The notes under the pieces: generated by a model
What the model was told of the DNA's origin: nothing
The model's database searches: none
What the model saw: only the letters and a program-made list of their open reading frames with translations
Made by a program: the position numbers and the translations under genes
NCBI GenBank assembly: GCA_015832175.1
Contig: WJXW01000012.1
Coordinates: forward strand, 764,001-828,000
DNA: 64,000 bases
From: Paraphaeosphaeria minitans
Lineage: Eukaryota; Ascomycota; Dothideomycetes; Pleosporales; Didymosphaeriaceae
Direction: 5' to 3'
Shown here: positions 59,440 through 64,000 of the stretch, piece by piece
How the letters are laid out: each line of letters opens with the position of its first letter
Position numbering within the stretch: the stretch's first letter is position 1

Positions 59440-60115
59440 ATGCCACGCCGTCGCCGCCCACCTCGCCCCGGCGCGCTCGCTGACCTCTCTCCCACGCGCA
59501 TCGCCTCCCAGATCGTCCTCCTCCAGCTCGCCTACTATGCCTGCGCCGCTGTGCTCATCGTCTTCACCGCCCTGGTCTTCGGCAAGGAGATCAGTGCAGA
59601 CCTTCTATTTAGCTGGCGCAGCCTGCGCGGCGATACTACTGTCGGCTGGACACTCGGTCTCGTCTGGGTCTTGAACAGCCTGACCTGGTAGGCCTCCCTC
59701 TTCACACGTCGCGCCTCTCTGTTCCTGCTGACATATTACCAGCGCCGTCTTCATCCTTCTACTCATCGCGCGTTCTAAGCTTGTCCTCGATTTTGCGCTT
59801 ACCATACACTTAATCCACCTCGTCGTCACCTCGCTCTATTCCCATGCCATCCCGACCAACCTCTTCTGGTGGGCGCTCCAGGCATGCAGTGCTACCCTCA
59901 TGACATCCGTGGGAGTGTGGGCTTGCCAGTGGCGAGAACTCCGACCCATCAACTTTGGCTCCAAGACTGTTGCGAGACAAGGCGCCGGAGCTGTCGAGGA
60001 GAACGCTGGTGAGAGCAGAGGAAGGGGCAGAGGCAGGGGGAGAGATGGCGCAGGAGAATACGAAATGGTAGGCATGGGTGGTGGTGGTGGTGTTGATGGT
60101 GATGACAATGTTTGA
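59440..60115 (+). CDS. SYS1: Golgi membrane protein Sys1
   Basis: Four-span Golgi protein that recruits the GTPase Arl3 in yeast. Exons 59440-59687 and 59743-60115; 206 aa. It has a basic start MPRRRRPPRPGAL, then PTRIASQIVLLQLAYYACAAVLI (TM1), GWTLGLVWVLNSLTWCAVFILLLI (TM2, across the splice site), LDFALTIHLIHLVVTSLYSHAIP (TM3) and NLFWWALQACSATLMTSVGVWACQWREL (TM4). All match the family. The tail has an Arg-Gly run and a Gly run. The intron is 55 nt. Confidence 0.93.
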
Positions 60116-60985
60116 TTAGGTATCGGTACTGTCCCTGCATGGCAACGGCGTTTTCTTTTGGACCGCAAATTTGGCAATCGAGCTCTGGCCGAATTGCTGG
60201 TTCGCTCATTTGTTTGTTTACAGGGTCACTGGACCACAACGCGACAGCTTTTCTTATGTATTCGACGGCTTCACGGCCGCTCTGTCCCCAATGAATTACC
60301 CAGTTCTAGAAGTTGTGAGGAGAGGTATTTCCATCACTGGATGTCAGCAATCACAGCCCTGGGCTGTTCTACCAGGCCATTCTCCCGTCCCTTGAAGACA
60401 ATAGGGTTCCCTCTTGTAAAGGCGTTCCTCGGTCGAGGGCGATCCTCGCAAAGAGGCGCATAATTTCATTATGGACTGAAACGTGACGTCTCCATGGTAC
60501 GCGAGACAAAGGCGTTGGCTAAGGGTCATCTGCATGTATGAAACCAAAGAGTTCTGCTTCGTCAGCACGATCTTTCAGTATATACCCTATTCCTCGATCT
60601 CTGTATACACCTACGTCCCGGCAAAGTCGAGCATTCACGTACAACAGGTACGCCGTCGCTCTTGAGGACTAATCCAAGGATAAGCTCTGGATTAAAGGTG
60701 CATCGAAAGCGGATCTGATCGATAAAGACCACACTACAGGCTCGTCATATCTGCTGCTAGTTACTGATGGCGTATGTCCTGTACATGAATATCTGCATAC
60801 GGTATCAAGACGTTTGCAGTCGAGGCGCCGTGTGCACGAGCTTCACCTGCTACCTAGCTTTTAGTGGGGATCGCGCTAACCTGGTCCCTCACCCCTTCAC
60901 ACTTTCACCACTTCGGGAAAAAAACCTGTCATGCGATCGGGCGCACAAAGATACCCGGCTGCGACGAAGCAGATACCTCACCGAT
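60116..60985. promoter_or_regulatory. Region between SYS1 and TFC4
   Basis: Contains the SYS1 3' flank and the TFC4 promoter. A frame in phase with TFC4 is open upstream of its ATG to about 60800 but has no in-frame ATG. Confidence 0.45.
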
Positions 60986-63900
60986 ATGAGCTCGAGGGGC
61001 CGACCATATGGGCCGTGGCCGGGGCGCATCCGAAACGGCCCGAGATCTGGGCAGTTCGTGCCCGCTGCAGGTACCTTCTCTGAGCCCACACCACAACCAA
61101 TAGGATACCCTAGGCAGACACACATACCCAGTCCTGCGCATCATTTGTTCCCTCCACATCACGCCTACAATGATCCGCCGAGAGTTCCCATCTCGAATTC
61201 AGAGTTTGAGCACGCTCAGGCAAACTTCTCGGCCGCTCCGTACCCAGAGCCGCTGAATGCTCCTTTGTTCACGGAGCCGGTCGAATATGAGGGTTTCATT
61301 CCAGCCCCGGGACATGAAAATGACCATGTTGCCGCCCCTGATATATTTGAAAATGGGCGCTATGACTACGACTACGAAACCTCTAGCCTGGAAGACGATA
61401 GCGAGGAGGAACGGATCACTGCTGAAGCCGCGCTAACCCATGATCGTGAGGAAGACAAAGACTTCTCTCTGTCTGAAGACGAGCTCGAGGAGAATCCCGA
61501 GGATTTCATGATTGTTGACGCGGACAATTCTGAGGAAGAGACCGTGCCCAAGCGCGGGAGGCCCAAGACCAGGGGCACAAGAGGAGGCCGGCGTGGTAGA
61601 CCCCATGGAGACGGACGAGGTGGCTCTCGATCCATGGCACGAAGGGGTCGAAAGCCGGGAACCAAAGGGAGACCTCCAGGACAGAGAGGACCGCGTCCAG
61701 TAGCAGATCCAGGACCGGAGTTCAAAGAGCTGCAACGCCTCGCGAACGAAGCCTATATCAAGGAAGACTACGAGACCGCCATGAGACACGCCAAAGAAGC
61801 TATAAAGCTGAATCCGGAAATTTTCTCTGCTTATAGTCTGTTGTCGGAGATCTATGCAGCTATGGGCAACGAAGAAGACTCTATCGGGTCTTTGATAGGT
61901 GGTGCACCAACAAAACGCGACAAGTACCTCTGGTATCTGCTACTAGAACGTATCGAGCATATCGACCCCATCGAGTATCCCCGGATGGATAGAAGGATGA
62001 AAGACAAGCTTTCGGTGTTATGTCTAACGTCAATCATCAGTCTCGATAGCGACGACTGGGATGCTCGCTACAAAAAGTTGGAGCTTGAAGTCCGACGTCA
62101 GCGATACTCCTCTTGCGTCATACTGTGCCGGAAAATGTTAAAGATCCGACCGCATGACACGCGTGTTCTTTCCACCATGGCGCAAATGGGAACGGCTAAT
62201 GAAAGACAATCAAGCTTACATCTGCCTGGTATCATTGAATCCTTCGAAGATACAATCACTCATTTCCTTGCGCTCAACGATCCTTCGAATAGTGGACTGG
62301 ACTTTGGCTTTGTATATTTATATCTCGATCTCCTGGATAAAGCGGGAGACTACAATTACGCACTGGTCCGCCTGAAGACTCTCTCTAGGTGGATTCAGAA
62401 GAGGGCCACCGAAACCTACTGGGATCGACTGGACGATGACCGTGAGTTTGACTTCGAAGATATGCCCCGACGTAATGCTGTGGCTGAGTTTGTACAACAA
62501 ACGAAGAAGCGCCGAGGCAACTATGGAAAAGGGCTGCCTTTGGAGATAATCATCAAGATGGGCTTGTTCCGGCTACGCACCATTCCAGCAAATTTCGATG
62601 AAGCTATGCGCCATCTTAATTTGCTTCATCCGGAAGACGATAACAGTGAGGAAACCTTGTTATGGGAAGATACAGATTTGTTCAACACAGTGGCGAGAGC
62701 TCTCTATGAGACCGGCCATTACCTGGAGGCTTTACGTTTCTATGAACCTCTCCACAAGCACAGCCTGCTGTCGCGGACTCTGGATAGTTATCTAGGAATG
62801 TACACCTGCTACCGGGAAACGCGAGACATGGAGAAAGCAGCGACAATCTTACCAATCTTGAAGGATTGGGAGGAAACGAACCTAAAAGACTGGGCAACAT
62901 TGGCAAAATTCTTCGAAGACCAGGGACTGATGGCTGAGGCTATGCGTCGTGCAGAAATTGTTTTCAAAAACCGTGCTTCCTACCTCTTGCGGGCCAACGG
63001 CTTTCAGCATTACGATGAGCTGCGGAGGCATTTCTTCAAGACGCGAAAGCAAGCTCGGGGCAATCACGGGGTAAGGAAAGCGCACGTGAAGAAGTATATG
63101 AAGAAGCTCAAGGCCGCGACGGGTGATGAGGCGGATACCGATCAGGAAGAAAACACCATCGAGCGTCCCTCACTTGGACCGTTGAAGGATCGACCGAAGA
63201 AAGGCTTCTTTCGCACAAAGGAGCGGCCTTTGGAGAAGAAGCCGCAGACGTTCATGCCACTTGACGAGCTGAAGACTTTGGAGGGTACAGATGTTCCCCT
63301 GACTGCTATCGACCACAACGTTTTCCGGAAGAAGTTGAAGAACCTGGCGGACAACCATTCAGACGAGCTTGCAGCTGCTAGGCTCAAGCATCGCGAGATT
63401 GTTGCTAGTTTTGCTCAACTAGAACATTTATGCGGCAATGCGGACAGCGGAGATCAGGCTGCTTCCACCGAATACTTGTCGATAGCTAGAGAGCTCATTG
63501 AGGAATTTTCGACCTTTGATATCTTCATGTCAGACCGGCGACAACCATTCCGTGGCTACTTCAGACGCTTGGGTACTGGAGATTTGTGGAGGGTTTCCGC
63601 TCTGATGATTCTAGCTGTCGGAGCAAACCGCGTAGAAGACGGTGAAGCAGATGTAGAGTTGAAAGAGCGACCCGAACCCCCTCCGGAAGACTTCTTCGGG
63701 ATCCACTTTGACAAATGGGCCGAGGTCTTTTGTCGCTATGCACTTCTTCTCGCCCGCGAAGGGGCGGAGGAACGATGCTTCAACGTTCTGGACGTGGCCT
63801 TACAGTCTAATGTTTTCTGCAAGTCGCAGAAATATACTAGCGATATCGAGCTTTGTCGCCTGTCCTGTGCACTGACCGTCGATGACTCCCAACAAGTGTC

Positions 63901-64000
63901 TACCAGCATTCGCTACCTTCTTAAGACTTATCCGTTCGGCACTGAGATATTCCGTCTGTACAGCGCTGCAAATCGGCTATGTTCCGTCAATGACGGCTAC
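60986..64000 (+). CDS. TFC4: RNA polymerase III transcription factor TFIIIC subunit Tfc4 (tau131), 3' end outside window
   Basis: TPR subunit of TFIIIC that recruits TFIIIB to tRNA genes. The frame is open from ATG 60986 (MSSRGRPYGPW) to the window end, 1005 codons, without an intron. Plan: Pro/Tyr-rich start; acidic region (about residues 125-190); a basic Arg/Gly segment at about residues 190-235 with several RGRP/GRKPG AT-hook-like cores; then TPR arrays from about residue 243 (ELQRLANEAYIKEDYETAMRHAKEAIKLNP; LLSEIYAAMG), a second set after about 530 (ARALYETGHYLEALRFYEPL; TLAKFFEDQGLMAEA), and a basic linker at about 690-770. Known Tfc4 proteins have this order. Confidence 0.93.
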   Translation, partial: MSSRGRPYGPWPGRIRNGPRSGQFVPAAGTFSEPTPQPIGYPRQTHIPSPAHHLFPPHHAYNDPPRVPISNSEFEHAQANFSAAPYPEPLNAPLFTEPVEYEGFIPAPGHENDHVAAPDIFENGRYDYDYETSSLEDDSEEERITAEAALTHDREEDKDFSLSEDELEENPEDFMIVDADNSEEETVPKRGRPKTRGTRGGRRGRPHGDGRGGSRSMARRGRKPGTKGRPPGQRGPRPVADPGPEFKELQRLANEAYIKEDYETAMRHAKEAIKLNPEIFSAYSLLSEIYAAMGNEEDSIGSLIGGAPTKRDKYLWYLLLERIEHIDPIEYPRMDRRMKDKLSVLCLTSIISLDSDDWDARYKKLELEVRRQRYSSCVILCRKMLKIRPHDTRVLSTMAQMGTANERQSSLHLPGIIESFEDTITHFLALNDPSNSGLDFGFVYLYLDLLDKAGDYNYALVRLKTLSRWIQKRATETYWDRLDDDREFDFEDMPRRNAVAEFVQQTKKRRGNYGKGLPLEIIIKMGLFRLRTIPANFDEAMRHLNLLHPEDDNSEETLLWEDTDLFNTVARALYETGHYLEALRFYEPLHKHSLLSRTLDSYLGMYTCYRETRDMEKAATILPILKDWEETNLKDWATLAKFFEDQGLMAEAMRRAEIVFKNRASYLLRANGFQHYDELRRHFFKTRKQARGNHGVRKAHVKKYMKKLKAATGDEADTDQEENTIERPSLGPLKDRPKKGFFRTKERPLEKKPQTFMPLDELKTLEGTDVPLTAIDHNVFRKKLKNLADNHSDELAAARLKHREIVASFAQLEHLCGNADSGDQAASTEYLSIARELIEEFSTFDIFMSDRRQPFRGYFRRLGTGDLWRVSALMILAVGANRVEDGEADVELKERPEPPPEDFFGIHFDKWAEVFCRYALLLAREGAEERCFNVLDVALQSNVFCKSQKYTSDIELCRLSCALTVDDSQQVSTSIRYLLKTYPFGTEIFRLYSAANRLCSVNDGY

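Overview
The window looks like a piece of nuclear chromosome from a filamentous ascomycete (Pezizomycotina, quite possibly a Dothideomycete; the class is inference). The evidence is many short 45-70 nt introns with GT..CTAAC/CTAAT..AG signals, fungal-type housekeeping genes, a divergent H2A/H2B pair, and heavily transition-mutated retrotransposons of the kind left by repeat-induced point mutation (RIP).

It has two sharply different compartments. Bases 1 to about 34,750 are AT-rich, TpA-rich and CpA-poor, and hold only a nested stack of RIP-degraded LTR retrotransposons. Three families can be separated. Family A is a Gypsy chromovirus with 216-bp LTRs: copy A1 at 1-5038, complete A2 at 23250-29807 and 3' fragment A3 at 33752-34750. 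Family B/C is a second chromovirus: C1 at about 13950-17731, C2 in two pieces at 17732-18690 and 31936-33751, and complete B at 18691-31935 in reverse. Family D is a Copia element at 6161-13478 in reverse, with 195-bp LTRs. Perfect 5-bp target duplications prove three insertions: D into unassigned sequence (ATAAC), B into C2 (GTAAT) and A2 into B (TTTTC). All pol genes are full of TAG/TAA stops.

The most interesting feature of this half is that every family carries an extra reading frame on the strand opposite to gag-pol, between the end of pol and the 3' LTR. In family B/C it encodes a CxxC-containing N-terminus followed by a coiled coil. In A and D it is a different, unrecognised protein.

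From about 34,760 to the end the DNA is GC-richer, gene-dense and not RIP-mutated. In order it holds KGD2 (2-oxoglutarate dehydrogenase E2, -), an LYR-type complex I subunit (NDUFB9/B22, +), histone H2A (-), histone H2B (+), ATG4 (-), SQS1 with R3H and G-patch domains (+), a Sap1/spastin-like AAA ATPase (-), the mitochondrial iron carrier MRS3/4 (-), mitochondrial asparaginyl-tRNA synthetase (-), a microbial-type PARG/TIGR02452 protein (+), COA6 (-), SYS1 (+), and the TFIIIC subunit TFC4 (+, running off the window). Exon structures were worked out by hand and every complete gene closes in frame. These are single-copy core genes and do not form a pathway cluster, although five of them act in mitochondria.

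No tRNA, rRNA, CRISPR or secondary-metabolite cluster was seen.
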